Assembly (NCBI GenBank): GCA_002633025.1
Contig: NMRB01002096.1
Location: 8,372-72,371, forward strand
DNA from: Notospermus geniculatus
Lineage: Eukaryota > Nemertea > Pilidiophora > Heteronemertea > Lineidae
DNA: 64,000 bases
Direction of reading: 5' to 3'
Positions within the stretch are counted from its first letter, which is position 1. Every line of letters starts with the position of its first letter. Position numbers and translations under genes: made by a program. Below the pieces are notes generated by a model. That model made no database searches. It worked only from the letters and a program-made list of their open reading frames with translations, and was not told where the DNA came from. Positions 24,116-35,660 of this stretch are shown in pieces.

Positions 24116-24633
24116 CTTGTTGTACTTGACTCGATGACGCGAAGACTCGATGGCGCGATGACTCGATGACCGCCAAAATTATCCAATGAAATTCAGCTGG
24201 TTATTTCTAAGAAGTGGAATGGATCAACGGCGGAAGTGGACCGACGTAGTGTCGCCAGCTACCAAGAGGTGAATTGAGGCTGATATTCAGCGTAAATCAT
24301 GAAATGAAGGATAGCCTCTAACTAGGCCTACCGCTCCTAAGTCCTTGAGAATATGGGTCCCTTTTGAAAAGTTGTAGGGATTGGTCTTGTCTCCCTATTC
24401 CAAACCCCGGAGGAGGTATAGCGGTAATTTTCAGCCCTGCATGTTCTTTACCGGAAGTGTCCACTGCTTCACGCACAACCACAATCATGCATTCCAAGCA
24501 CAAACGTCACGGGTTTAGAGTTATACTAAAATTGGGAATAGGTATGCGGTTTAACGATGGTTATAAAAATATGCCAGGGGTGGCTTATTTCACCTTCCTA
24601 AAAATGTCGCATAGTAACCCAGTGTTCTGGACA

Positions 24634-24790
24634 GGTGTAACGTTTTTCAGTGTGATTCCATTGTTCGGAACACACTGGGAAACGAACTCGCTGTTTTTCT
24701 GTGTGTCGCGCATTGTCCAGTCACCGCTTATTCCGTCAATCTATTGTAATGTCACACTGGCTCACGGGCCTCACTGAAAAACGTTACACC
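24634..24790. mobile_element. 157-bp MITE
   Basis: GGTGTAACGTTTTTCAGTG at the left end is repeated as its exact complement at the right end (CACTGAAAAACGTTACACC). No coding capacity. Confidence 0.75.
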
Positions 24791-24816
24791 GGTATTCATA
24801 AAACTTCTTAACTTAA

Positions 24817-25029
24817 AGGGCCTCTAGAGGCAGCTTTTAAGTGCATATTGATATGATTACTAACACAGAATTGGTGGCCTGAGGATCCAACCTGGCATCG
24901 TTTTTGAAGTAAAATTTCATCACTGTCAACATTTGATCCACTATTCATGAGTTCGTGGTTACTAGCGCCACCTTTTGTGTAGTTGCAGTACTGTTAGTAG
25001 CCTAATAGCAAGCTGCCTCTAGGGTCCCT
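24817..25029. mobile_element. 213-bp TTAA-type MITE
   Basis: TTAA at 24813-24816 and 25030-25033 flanks TIRs AGGGCCTCTAGAGGCAGC and its near-complement GCTGCCTCTAGGGTCCCT. Target choice is the same as for 6469-6674 and 44752-45579, but the TIR sequences differ. Confidence 0.75.
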
Positions 25030-25343
25030 TTAAGACCACTTAAACCAGAAGAGCACCGCTAAGCCAGGTGGGGTGCTTATCTTGAGATTCATAAACCTAC
25101 TTAAGTACCCTGCCTAGCTCAGTACACCGCACAAGTCGTTGCTACGGGCCTATGTCATATTTCATGGTCGGAATGTTCATTTTTTGCGGTTAAAAGTTTT
25201 TGAAGAGAAAGCTGTACAAAAATGCACAGGCCTAGGTATAGCGTGATGGTGCCACCTGTTCAGTTTCCTGACATGGTAGCCGACCCTGACTCTATAAAGT
25301 TGATGAGGTGGCGATACTGTAGTGTGATGGATATTCTACTTAC

Positions 25344-25552
25344 TCGGCCAACTCTCTCTTAACATATTCCCGTATTCTCCTCCGTAGTTGTTTGTCTGTC
25401 CTCCCCGTATAAATCCGGCGGCCAGCCTCCCCAAGGCGATTTAGATGCCTTTTAATATATGCTAGTATCCTTCCGTAGTCGTCTCGATGAAATCCTCTGC
25501 CCTCTCGGATGAGCCGAGCCTCTTCCTCTCCGACGACAACCCTTCCGGCCAT
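25344..25552 (-). CDS. Exon-like ORF, unrecognised charged protein
   Basis: ATG at 25552 opens 69 codons and two bases, up to GCCGA|GTAAGT, a strong donor; read through, it stops three codons later. The product begins MAGRVVVGEEEARLIREGRG and is helical and strongly charged, with YIKRHLNRLGEAGRRIY and repeated RR/KR pairs, so a nucleic-acid-binding first exon is conceivable. I recognise no family. A 1.8-kb TIR element begins only 25 bp upstream of the ATG and may have displaced its promoter or 5' UTR. Confidence 0.35.
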
Positions 25553-25888
25553 GGCCAAAGCATACAATACCACATACCCGGTGTGAAAGAAATGCAAGTC
25601 CGCCCGGAACCAAGGTCCTTAGGTCCTTGGCTCCTAAGGAATGGGGGCCAGGGCCCCCATTCCTTAGGAACCATTGTCCTACGGGGACTTCCGTTCCTGG
25701 GTTACCAATCCTATATAACAAGTAGGACTCTGATTACTAGGGGACTTAGATTTCTTTTACAGCAGTGACAGAAATCAGAGTCCGCCGTAACTGAAGTCCT
25801 TCCCCTTTTGCGCACTAGAACCTGTATAGCTGTTTTTTAGGACATGCATTCAAATAGCTAAAATAATCGGTCGTCGGCCAGCCAGTCA

Positions 25889-25968
25889 CTCGTGGTGTAG
25901 TGGTTCGGAGACCTGCATAGAACGCAAATACTGCGGGTTCGATTCCCCGTCCGTAGCCTCTTTTTTGC
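25889..25968 (+). repeat. tRNA-like sequence with A and B boxes and a T-run
   Basis: TGGTGTAGTGG (A box) and GGGTTCGATTCCCCG (B box) are 51 bp apart and followed by CTCTTTTTTG, a Pol III terminator. The acceptor ends do not pair, so it is a tRNA pseudogene or SINE head and not a working tRNA. Confidence 0.5.
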
Positions 25969-26212
25969 TTAGCCTAAAATTGTTTTTTCTTGTCATCTTC
26001 GAACATTGTGGTGCATCTGCATGATCTACTAGGCCCACATTTATTGGAGTAATTCATCTGTAAGCGGAACGGTTGATCACATACATGTAACACAATAGTA
26101 TGCTTGATATAAAACGCACGTGAAGCCTTGTTGTATACATGTACGTCCTCATTCCTGCGAGCACGTGTCTTTTGGACGTGGATTTGTAAAATCGTAGGTC
26201 TGCAGGACTCTG

Positions 26213-26980
26213 CACAGTAAAAAATATAGTGTTAAGGTAACACTGAAAATGGGTGTTAACTTTAACACCGATTTTGAGTGTCCAATAGCTCCCAACACCA
26301 ACTTTTGGTGTTATGTTTCTAACACCGTACGGTGGTGTTAAGTTAACACCCACATGCAATAAAAATATTTTTAAATACATGCTGAAAACCTGTCATTCTC
26401 ATAAATGTCGATAAAAAACTGTCGAAAAAGGTTCTATTTGGAGAAATAAAACGAGAAAAAAAATATACTTCCGACGGGTTTCGAACCCGGTGCTTTCTGC
26501 ATCGCAGGCACTCTCCTGATCCACTACACCACGATTCCACTTGACAAGCAGAGGAGAGTTTTTGCTATAAGAATATTAAACTTAGGATTTTATACTTATA
26601 ACCTGCTTGAAAACAGCCAGAAGGAAGAGGCAAGCAAAGTTGCAATGATCTCATAGCTTAGTCTCGAAGAATTTCTTTTTGGAATGGAGAAATCAGCAAA
26701 TAGTTATCAGTGGTAGCTAACACTACTTTATAGTGTTAGACTTTTACTTTAACACCATTAATGGGTGTTCAAAAAGGTTAACACCGATGGCTAACACCAA
26801 TTTTAAGTGTCAAGCATCCCCTAACACTATTTATGGGTGTTAAACATTGTTAACACCGACCTTCAACACTTAGTAATAGTGTTAAAATGTCTTAACACTC
26901 TTTTTAACACTGATTTCTAGTGTTATCAGACAGTTAACACTACTTTTGGGTGTATGGCTAACACTACTTTTTTTACTGTG
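26213..26980. mobile_element. TIR element with TAACAC repeats, 768 bp
   Basis: It begins CACAGTAAAAAATATAGTG and ends CACTACTTTTTTTACTGTG. Both subterminal regions carry many alternating GTGTTA and TAACAC words. A tRNA-like sequence lies in the middle. No clear target duplication is visible. Confidence 0.7.
26464..26541 (-). repeat. tRNA-like sequence inside a TIR element
   Basis: On the minus strand, CGTGGTGTAGTGG (A box) is followed by GGGTTCGAAACCCGTC (B box with a good T-arm). The anticodon arm is irregular and no intact acceptor stem is seen. It resembles the sequence at 25889-25968. Confidence 0.5.
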
Positions 26981-27817
26981 TGATTTCGAGGAATGTAATG
27001 GTCTCTGTGGACGTGTTTGTCTCAGAAGTTATGTCGGGCGGACTTACATTCCTAGGAAAGCAGGGCCGCCGGACTTTCATTGTGAGGAAAGCAGGTCCGG
27101 CGGACTTGCGTTCCTAGGAAAGCAGGGCCGCCGGACCTGCATTCCCAGGAAAGCGAGTCCGGCGGACGTGGGGTCCTAGATTTCTATCGCAACGGAGGTC
27201 CGCCTAGGACCGCTGTTTCTAAATGTTGGACCTCTATTCCTAAGGAGGCACAGTCCTAGGACATTGGTTCCTAGGATTCTTGGTCCTGGGACTACAATTC
27301 CTAGTTGTCCAGGACCGTAGGACTTAGATTCCTAAGAGTTAGGGTCCGTAGGACTTAGAATCCTAGGAGTTAGGGTCCCGCGGACCCTACTTACTAGGAC
27401 CTGGGTTACTTTCACACCGGGACCACACTGGATAGGGGGCTTTATTCATGTCAATTCAATAATTTTATTATGAGACACATTGCCAACTCATTCAAATCAT
27501 CAGATTTATACCGAGGTTACGGTAACATGGGTAAGGGTCGAAGCAATACTTGCGGTCAGAGAATGGAATGATATGGTGGCGGTATGCCAGCTGACTACAA
27601 GCATTCATATGCTAATAGTGGGCTGGCATGGTTTGCCAGATACGACGATGACACGCCAACTCATGTTCATACGTTCTCGATAATGAGGTGTCATACAGCG
27701 CCTCTATCGGTTTCGGTCGTCCTAACCGATCACAGCCAAGATCTAAACCGTATAGGTTCGAGTTTGGTTTTCGTCCTGGGACTAACTCGGTTATGAGAGA
27801 TCTCTTCTGGTACATTC

Positions 27818-27850
27818 ACCCATGTGAGCACATGGTCCATGGACCATTTC
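27818..27850 (+). repeat. End fragment of the 145-bp-period repeat element
   Basis: GAGCACATGGTCCATGGACC with CATTTCAT is the exact terminus found in copies 1 and 2, standing alone here. Confidence 0.65.
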
Positions 27851-27971
27851 ATTTGTCACGTGACGTCACAATTGTTGTTTTATTCTGACATGACATTAAC
27901 GAAGACAGTGACGTCACAGAACGATGTAGGCCTGGGCCTACGTCATGGAAACGGTGAATAGTGCTGTAATA

Positions 27972-29066
27972 CCTGCCGCACACGAGTGCAATTTTGTCTC
28001 CATAGGAGTTTTTTGTCTCGGCATCCTGTCACCGCAGACGATGCGTCAGCCGCCGCACACGAGTGCAAATTTGTCTCCTGTAAATGCGGCGTGACGTCAT
28101 TAGTCACCCAAAAAACCCGGGACGAATGGAAACATGTGTGACGTCATTTATATAACAATGTCATAACGTAAAATGACGTCACAACTGCTCTTGTTTGGTC
28201 AATTTCCTCCACCAGGTGACGCCTCCGCGATGCTCTCGCTTACACCTTTGCCACCAAGCTAAATTATTCCGCAGCGTGGAACTATTAACGAGTGACGTCA
28301 TCCAAGATGGCCGCGTCCATGGAACCCTCGACTCGCGTGAAAAAAGTCACATTCAAGTGTTTTGTTTGCCCTTCAACGACCTGTTGCACGACATTCAGTA
28401 CTTTTCATGGGCCAAAGTGCACGTCAGATGGCAGGTGATAAATAATTGGCTACATTTCCTATAGCCAACAGTGTATTTGTGGACGGCTTCCTTCACGAAC
28501 ATCCATGACATCCATTTTGAATTTGACAGAACAAACCCATGTGCTATTGTTTACTAACGCCACACGTCACTCAAAATCGGAACATTCTGATTGGTTACTG
28601 GCCGGTTTACGCCGCCATGTAGGCCCTTGCGCTGAAAAATAGTGCGCCATTTAGAACGCGATAAATTGCAAAATATATTGGTTCTGATCAAAATTCTTTT
28701 TAGAATAGATACCGGTATTTTTTAAGTTATCAAGTTACAATGACGAAAATTAAAGTGGTTCTAAGCGTTATAAATATGACCCGCCCTAAAGCGCAGGGTG
28801 ATGAGGTAGCTTGGGGGAAAAGGTGTAAGCCAGGCGTCACCGTGCGGAGGAAATTGTTGTTTGGTCAGACTGTTTTGCATCCGTCTCCGCCTCCAACCAC
28901 CGCACACGATGACAACGTCATTGAACATAGGAGATTTTTGCCTCCTCCGATCAAACATGTTTGATCTGCTTTGGAGCCAAAAAAAATCCGTCTCCGCCTC
29001 CGACCACCGCACACGATGACATTTGCACGTAGGAGGCAAAATTGCACTCGTGTGCGGTAGGTATAA
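27972..29066. mobile_element. TIR element, ~1.1 kb
   Basis: Left TIR CCGCACACGAGTGCAATTTT and right TIR AAAATTGCACTCGTGTGCGG are exact complements, and the motif recurs internally at 28053 and, shortened, at 28899 and 29004. The interior is rich in GTGACGTCA-type words. Small open frames are not convincing. Confidence 0.7.
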
Positions 29067-29275
29067 TCGTTTTTTTATGGGGGGAGGGGGTCTATTAGGA
29101 AGAGGGCAGAGTCTGTTAGGAAGCACGAGAACATGGGAACATGAAACAAATGGGGCATTCTGTGGTACCAAAACAGTGTCGTTTGACTGCAGACTTAATT
29201 ATGACATTATGAGAAGTCTGATAGGCTTCTTTAATGATGCAACTAATTAACCATTGCTGGGAAGCCATCAACAGA

Positions 29276-30317
29276 TCATTTGTACCCCGACGAGGCCTTT
29301 AAAAAATTGACTGTATCGTAACGTTCATTCTTTTTGCGAGTTGCCCAAATGTTGTAATTTTCGTCAACTGTTGTTATTTCAGGTTCAAATAATATTTTTT
29401 CATGCATGCCAGAGTTTACAATGTCAATGTATGATGTATCTGGCTGTAATTTCGTCTGTAGGACGTAATAAACGAATTCCCGAAGGTAGAGACGGTGGAA
29501 CCTTCCAAACAAGCAGGCTTGATGGAGGCAAACTAAAGAGTATCGCTCCCATTTTTGCATTGAAATTCACCCAATCGTTTCTAGCTGGAAGAAGCAAGAA
29601 ACTAATTGGTCCTATCTTAAATCCTTTGAGCGTTTTACGATAGATTGAACATTTCACACCAGTGGCACCTATATCATGTTTATCCAACCAGCGCAGAATA
29701 ATGGCGTCTGATTCAAAAACAAAGAAGACCGTCGAGTAATACTTGTGTATTCTTCGTCGATCTTGCAATGTAGATGTACTTGTAGGCCAATAAATTGTGA
29801 AGTTAGCTGACAGGGTACAAACAAATTCATTATCTTTACATGTGCAGCGAGAATTGTAGAGTCTCACAGATACTTTATGTAAATGGCGCAAATCACACCA
29901 AATTGCGACTTCGGCCATATCGCTTGTGATCATGACTCTGTTTTGGCGGTTATAATGTTCAATGTACCTGCTTTCTCTTCATGGTAAAAGTATATATCCC
30001 ACACGCGTTCCATTCAGAAAATTGTACACTGTTATTGTCGATACTTTTGTACCAGTTGGATCCTCTCTCACTGGGCGCAAAATGTAATGATACCTTAATG
30101 TATAGTCATCGATGTCACCTCCACTATACGGAAAGTAGAGTGACGAATTATGCAAAACGCGAAAGGTAAAATCAGTAGTATTAGGACAATAGACGAGACA
30201 TCTGATCCAAGGTATCGGTTTTTCAACATACCATACCATAAGTAAAGGTCGTTCCTCATGGAACGATAGGCGTGGGTTGCCAAAATATGTGTTTTCTACA
30301 TTTAATGGAGGAACCAT
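29276..30317 (-). pseudogene. Unrecognised coding-like region in three shifted frames
   Basis: Three consecutive minus-strand frames, 30317-29979 (112 codons), 29933-29424 (169) and 29560-29276 (94), follow one another with little gap; the first two share a frame, the third is shifted. The products look protein-like: the first has PIPWIRCLVYCPNTTDFTFR and potential N-glycosylation sites (NTT, NSS, NGT); the second has FTIYWPTSTST and FVFESDAIILRWLDK. There is no hydrophobic leader in frame and I recognise no domain. It could be a decayed extracellular-type gene or an unclassified element's gene. Confidence 0.35.
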
Positions 30318-30802
30318 TGAGAATCTTCGAAAGAGGGTAATTTTGGATCGACCTGGCTGAATGAACCATCAAATCAAATTAATGATGGTGTAGAATGTTT
30401 AGAAATTCATTTTGCCATTAGTGTGGCGGTCTAGGAAAACCCGTCGGAAGTCGCTGAATGATCAACAAGTGCTGTCAGATTGCCTGTGCATTGATCTGCT
30501 ACTGTTTACCTGTTACGTACGGTAGTACATTTCAGCTGTGTGTGGGTTCACCAAGGCCGTTAACACTTTCCTCAAACGCGACATCCGACGGGTTTTCCTA
30601 GAACGCCTCACATTTGGACAATAGGTTATGGCAGGCCGACAGCGATGAGACAGGTTCGGATTTGTCTTTGAAGTCGAACTGAGAATGTTTGCTGCCGGAT
30701 CGACATGTTTTGGTCATCGTTTTGTATGCTCTTCTGACCATGTTGGCTTCGTTTGATGGGGAATTGATAAGCCAATGACCATGAACAGTAAATTCTTTAC
30801 TT

Positions 30803-31797
30803 TATTACGAAAGCCCAGAAGGCTCGTGCGAAATTCAAAATTCGACTGCGAAATTCAAAACTCGAGTGCGAAATTCAAAACTCTACTGCGAAATTCAAAA
30901 CTCGAGTGCGAAATTCAAAACTCAACTGCGAAATTCAAAACTTGACTGCGATATTCAAAACGCCACTGCGAAATTCAAAACTCCACTGCGAAATTCAAAA
31001 TTCAGTCAGGCCAATCAGAGCCCTTCTTACATCCACTGTAGTGACGAAATTCGTACACATGCCATCTTAAAGCTGACGTGAATGAACAAAAACAGGAGAT
31101 TCCAGCTTTGAAAAAGACCACCACGACACGGTGGTGGTCAAGAGAAATACAAACGACCATAAAGCTACGTTTAGCTGACACGCGGAATGCGGATTGCGGA
31201 ACGCGGAAGCGGAAAATACAATGCATTTTCGCATACAGCAATCGCTTCCGCCGGGAATTCCGCATCCGTATATCGCATTCCGGATGTCTGGAAAACGCAG
31301 CTTTTGGCACTTTCAAAGCACGTCCAGAACCTGATAGATTACTAGCATATTTGATGCATGGCGTCACTGTATTCTCCATGAGTCGGTGAATGGAATAACA
31401 TCGAGAGATGGCGTCCAATGACGTCATCAGGTCGAAGGCATTATGTTCTGCATTTCTGTGAAAATATATTCAAATAACGAAACTATGTATTTCTCTTAAC
31501 CACCGCGACATCGTAGTGGTCTTTTTCAAAGCTTTAATCTCCAGTTTTTGTTCATTCACGTCAGCTTTAAGATGCCGTGTGTACGAATGTCGTCATTTCA
31601 GTGGATGTAAGAAGGGTTCTGATTGGCTTGACTGAATTTTGAATTTCGTAGTCGAATTTTGGATTTCACAGTCGAGTTTTGAATTTCGCAGTCGAATTTT
31701 GAATTTCGCATTCGAGTTTTGAATTTCGTAGTCGAGTTTTGGACTTCGCAGTCGAGTTTTGAATTTCGCATGAGCCTTCTGGGCTTTCGTACTTTTC
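30803..31797. mobile_element. Foldback element with 20-bp tandem repeats in its arms
   Basis: ACGAAAGCCCAGAAGGCTC starts the left arm and its complement ends the right arm near 31788. Each arm holds a tandem array of TGCGAAATTCAAAACTCGA units (about ten left, about seven right), then matching unique sequence up to 31140 and from 31490. The centre (31150-31480) is unique. No transposase is present. Confidence 0.75.
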
Positions 31798-31857
31798 AGT
31801 GTCAGTGAACAGTCATGGTTTCGTGACCTATCTCAGCTTCGTGCAATAGATACCAAC

Positions 31858-32094
31858 CTTTTTCTGGTACATCCGGTAGCCTTGATGTCTAACGGCCTCC
31901 TTCTTCTCCATAGATGTTCCTCTTTTCTTACTCAACTGGCAAACAAAATCACCAACGTGAGGAAGGACATTGACAGTTGTACATTTTTTCAAATGCAAGC
32001 AACTTATAGTACATGCCAGAATCGTCGTAACGTATCCATAGCCAATATCAGGCTTACGAATCTGCCAATCAGAAACTATCCTTTTGAAATAAGC
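31858..32094 (-). CDS. 79-codon phase 0-0 exon, unrecognised
   Basis: A 237-bp open segment lies between a CAACGGCAG acceptor and an AAAAAG|GTTGGT donor, both on codon boundaries. The reading starts AYFKRIVSDWQIRKPDIGYG, has a hydrophobic YVTTILACTISCLHL stretch, then VGDFVCQLSKKRGTSMEKKE. A second copy 4.8 kb away retains the same splice borders and most residues, which argues for a real exon and not chance. I recognise no domain; the rest of its gene is not visible nearby. Confidence 0.55.
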
Positions 32095-32487
32095 CTGCCG
32101 TTGAATGCCTGACATTTGTCACTACTTGACCTGTTTCAAAAGTGCTCCTTTGACTTATGGATAACCTGCTGTTCCTTAGGTTAAATCGGGAAAAAATGAA
32201 AAAAGAAATGGACTGGGACTCACGACAGTTCCTCGTCAAATCGCCACGAAGTGAAGTTTATATAGATCAGTTCAAACCAGAGTGAGGGAACTGGGCAAGG
32301 GGCTGTGTTGGTGTGTTGGCTGTGTTTTGGGGGTTGCTGGGCTGTTTCCCTGGCTTCAGTGGACACGTTGATGTCCCTGAAGCCAGGGAAACAGTTATTA
32401 GTCTAGGTCATTATTGCTTGTATGGGTAAAACCAGGTACTGCTATTGTTACGGCAGATTTTGATACATTTGACATCAGGATTAGGGT

Positions 32488-32499
32488 TAGGGCCAGGCC
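32488..32499 (+). repeat. LINE target-site duplication, left copy
   Basis: TAGGGCCAGGCC here and at 35883-35894 are identical and bracket the non-LTR retrotransposon. Confidence 0.85.
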
Positions 32500-32742
32500 A
32501 CTGCTATTAGTAATCCTGATACTACTACACGTATGCAAGTTGTATTTGATGAGCTCTTCTTTTGGTCAACTTTACAATAACCTTCTCGTACCTGTCTTTC
32601 TCAGCAATTTTATTAATATCCTTGACAACCATGGCAGCCCTTCCCAACTTATACAATATCATTCTATATGTCACTTACATGATGGTAATAATTTATTATA
32701 TCAGATAGTGTACATAACCATTGTTGCACTGCATCTATTACT

Positions 32743-32775
32743 TGTTCTGGTGACATCGAACTGAACCCCGGTCCC
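32743..32775 (+). other. 2A-like ribosome-skipping motif
   Basis: CSGDIELNPGP is encoded in the same frame as, and seven bases before, the first ATG of the endonuclease frame. It matches the D(V/I)ExNPGP consensus of 2A peptides, which make ribosomes skip the bond before the last proline. The same frame is open for only about 18 codons further upstream, while a hydrophobic leader (ITIVALHLLLVLVT) lies in the adjacent frame, suggesting a one-base slip in this copy. Confidence 0.8.
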
Positions 32776-32781
32776 CTTGGT

Positions 32782-34563
32782 ATGGATCACCTAGGAATAT
32801 TCCATCTTAATACTCGAAGTCTTCGTCATAAGGTAGAGTCAGTCAATGATTATATTGACGAATTCCATATTATATGTTTTACTGAAACTCATCTGGATCA
32901 AAATGTCTTTGACAATGATATTACACTTGACGGCTTTAACAAACCGTATCGGCTGGACAGAGACAATTTTGGTGGAGGTGTAGCCATCTATACCTCTCCT
33001 GTCCTAAATTGCACTAGACTATTCGAACTAGAAGTGAAGGATGTTGAAATGATATGGCTAAAAGTCTCGTATTATAATTCTATATTTCTCCTATGTTGTG
33101 TCTACCGATCAGACCGTCATGCTACAGCTAATTTCTGGAATCAATTCTCTGATGCAATACATAATGCTCTTCGACTCAATTAACCTCTAATCATAGTTGG
33201 CGACCTAAATGACGATCTTCTTAACCATCGGCATCATCATCTCAAAGATATAATGAACTTTTTTGGCCTTCATAATATGGTTACCCAACCAACCAGAATA
33301 ACGCTGACCTCAGCTACATTGTTAGACCCTATACTGGTGAGTGATATTGCTTATGTTCAGGACTCCGGTAATATACCAATTCGAAGAGAACTGAGTGATC
33401 ACGACGCTGTTTATATATTCTTGAAAAAGGTACTTTTATCTAATAATTGCTATGAACGTCGTGTGTGGAACTATAATAATGCTGACTTTGTCGGATTTAA
33501 TTATGCAATTGCTAATTTTGATTGGCTAACTGAACTAGAGGTGACTGACAATATTAATATTGCTTGTTCAACATTTTATAATGTTTTTAATCAAATGAAA
33601 AATGATTTTGTCCCAAACCATGTTGTTGTCATACGACCAAATGATAAGCCCTGGTTTAACTCCGAACTCAGGAAACTTATCAGGCAAAGGGATAGAATGA
33701 GAAAAAAGGCCTTACGCACAGGAAATATAACACATATGGATAAATATAAAAAACTTCGAAACACTGTAAATAATAAGAAAAGGGTAGCAAAAAAACATTA
33801 TTATGATAACATCTGTGAAAATATCTCTGTACATGATAATCCTAAACACTTTTGGAAAATTGCAAAATCTTTAATGTCTAGTAATAATAATAATAATGCT
33901 ATGCCTGTTCTTACCGATCAAACTGAATTAGCCTACGATAACCAAACTAATAATAATGCTATGTCTGTTCTTACCGATCAAACTGAATTAGCCTACGATA
34001 ACCAAACTAAAACCAATGTGTTGAACAATTATTTTTCTAATATCTCCGATGTTGACACGTCATCAACTTCATTACCGAACCCAATTTTGAAAACTAATGA
34101 GTCGATCTTTGATATATATTTTCAACAGGAGGAAATTGAGAAAATAATCAAATCATTACCAGTCAATAAAGCCTGTGGTCCAGACCATATAAATCACCGT
34201 GTACTGAAGGAGCTTTCTTCGACGATCTCTAAACCCTTAACCATATTATTTAAAATGTCTATGAGAACTGGATCTTTCCCTCATGAATGGAAAGTTGCCA
34301 ATGTCATTCCTGTCTACAAAGGGAAAGGAGCAAAAGATGATGTTGCTAACTATCGACCCATAAGTCTACTAAGCTGTCTTGGGAAACTTACGGAAAGAGT
34401 TGTTTTTCAACAGGTTTATGATTATTTATCTTCCAATGATCTTATTTATAAATACCAGTCAGGATTCAGACCAAGTTACGGCACTGAGCACCAACTAATT
34501 GAAATGTTTAATACTATTTGCACAAACCTGGATAAAAAAAGCATACATGTCTTATATTCCTAG
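32782..34563 (+). pseudogene. LINE ORF2, endonuclease and first part of reverse transcriptase
   Basis: The endonuclease/exonuclease/phosphatase domain shows FHLNTRSL, CFTETHLD, IVGDLNDD and LSDHDAV, the usual catalytic order. An in-frame TAA at 33181-33183 breaks it just before the VGDLN motif. A linker rich in N and K includes a duplicated 20-codon stretch (about 33890-34010). The reverse transcriptase begins with KACGPDHI and VANVIPVYKGKG. A frameshift near 34555 moves the rest to the next entry. The protein would nick target DNA and prime reverse transcription there. Confidence 0.85.
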
Positions 34564-35660
34564 ACGCTAGTAAAGCCTTTGATCGAGTGTGGCATGACGG
34601 CCTGATCTTTAAATTGAAACAATATGGGATTCAGGGGTCACTTCTGAGATGGTTTACTGACTATATATCCAATAGACAACAAAGAGTGATTCTGGACAAC
34701 ACATCCTCATCCCTTCGCTCAATAAAAGCCGGTGTACCCCAGGGTTCTGTCTTGGGGCCACTCCTCTTCCTAGTTTACATAAATGATATACATGAAAATA
34801 TTACAAGTGGAGTACGGATTTTCGCTGATGATACATGCATGATCCAGTCCTCATACAATATTCAAGAACTTGAAACTGTCATCAATCGAGACCTCATTCA
34901 AATAGATAATTGGGCAAATAACTGGTTGGTGAAATTTAATGTCTCTAAAACTGCTGCTATGTTTATCTCTCCATCAGCACAGTCTGTCCCACCAAACCTG
35001 GTCTTACATGGCAATCCTATTTCCTTCGTCGAACAACATAAACATCTTGGGGTCACTTTTAATAATAAATGTAAATGGTCAGAACATATTAATAACATCA
35101 TCAGTTCGGCTGCTAAAAGAATAAATATCCTCCGCAAACTAAAATTCACACTCAAGCAGCCAGTATTAAACACACTTTATATTAGTTATGTCCGACCAAT
35201 TCTTGAATATGGATCGGTTGTGTGGGGAGGTTGCACAGCGGCAGAGGCTGACAAGCTTGAAAAGACACAACTTGAGGCTGCCAGGGTTGTCACGGGTCTA
35301 ACACTCTCTTGTTCTAGAAATTCATTATATGTAGAGACAGGATGGCAACCATTAGAAACTAGACGCAAAATTCGAGCAACTTCCCTTATGTACAAAATTC
35401 AACATGCAATGACTCCCGTTTACCTTACTGATTTATTACCTACAACAATTGCGGATACACAACCGCATTATTTAAGAAGTAATCTGAATACGGCAACCCC
35501 CAGTACTAGGCTTAATATAACTAAGAAATCCTTCACCCCTGCAACTATTGAGCTTTGGAATCACTTAGAAATATCAGTTCGTGAATTACCCACCTTTCCG
35601 CAGTTTAAAAATAAGGTTACAAAATTATTTTTGGCTGATAGTAGTATTTACCTACTATAG
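34564..35660 (+). pseudogene. LINE ORF2, reverse transcriptase C-terminal part
   Basis: Continues in the shifted frame with DASKAFDRVWH (first catalytic Asp), GVPQGSVLGPLLFLVYIND, the FADD active site and a long thumb/C-terminal region ending at 35660. The order and spacing are those of CR1/L2-type elements. A 220-bp 3' untranslated tail follows. Confidence 0.85.

Larger units (their letters stand above)
25577..27421. mobile_element. TIR element (~1.85 kb) with a minisatellite-like interior
   Basis: CCCGGTGTGAAAG at the left end and CTTTCACACCGGG at the right. The flanks are ACCACATA and ACCACACT, an 8-bp target duplication with two differences (or 6 bp exact). Subterminal regions (25600-25760, 27040-27400) are dense in TCCTAGGA and CCGGCGGAC words in both orientations. 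Another TIR element (26213-26980) is nested inside. Confidence 0.65.

Noticed and set aside
25889-25968. Functional tRNA gene
   Set aside because: A and B boxes and a terminator are present, but acceptor and T stems do not pair properly.
30866-31081. Frame with repeated AKFKTQLRNSKL phrases
   Set aside because: Translation of the 20-bp tandem repeat in the foldback arm.
32414-32764. 116-codon frame as LINE ORF1
   Set aside because: It begins outside the element (left of the target duplication); only its hydrophobic end may be the leader of the 2A-containing protein.
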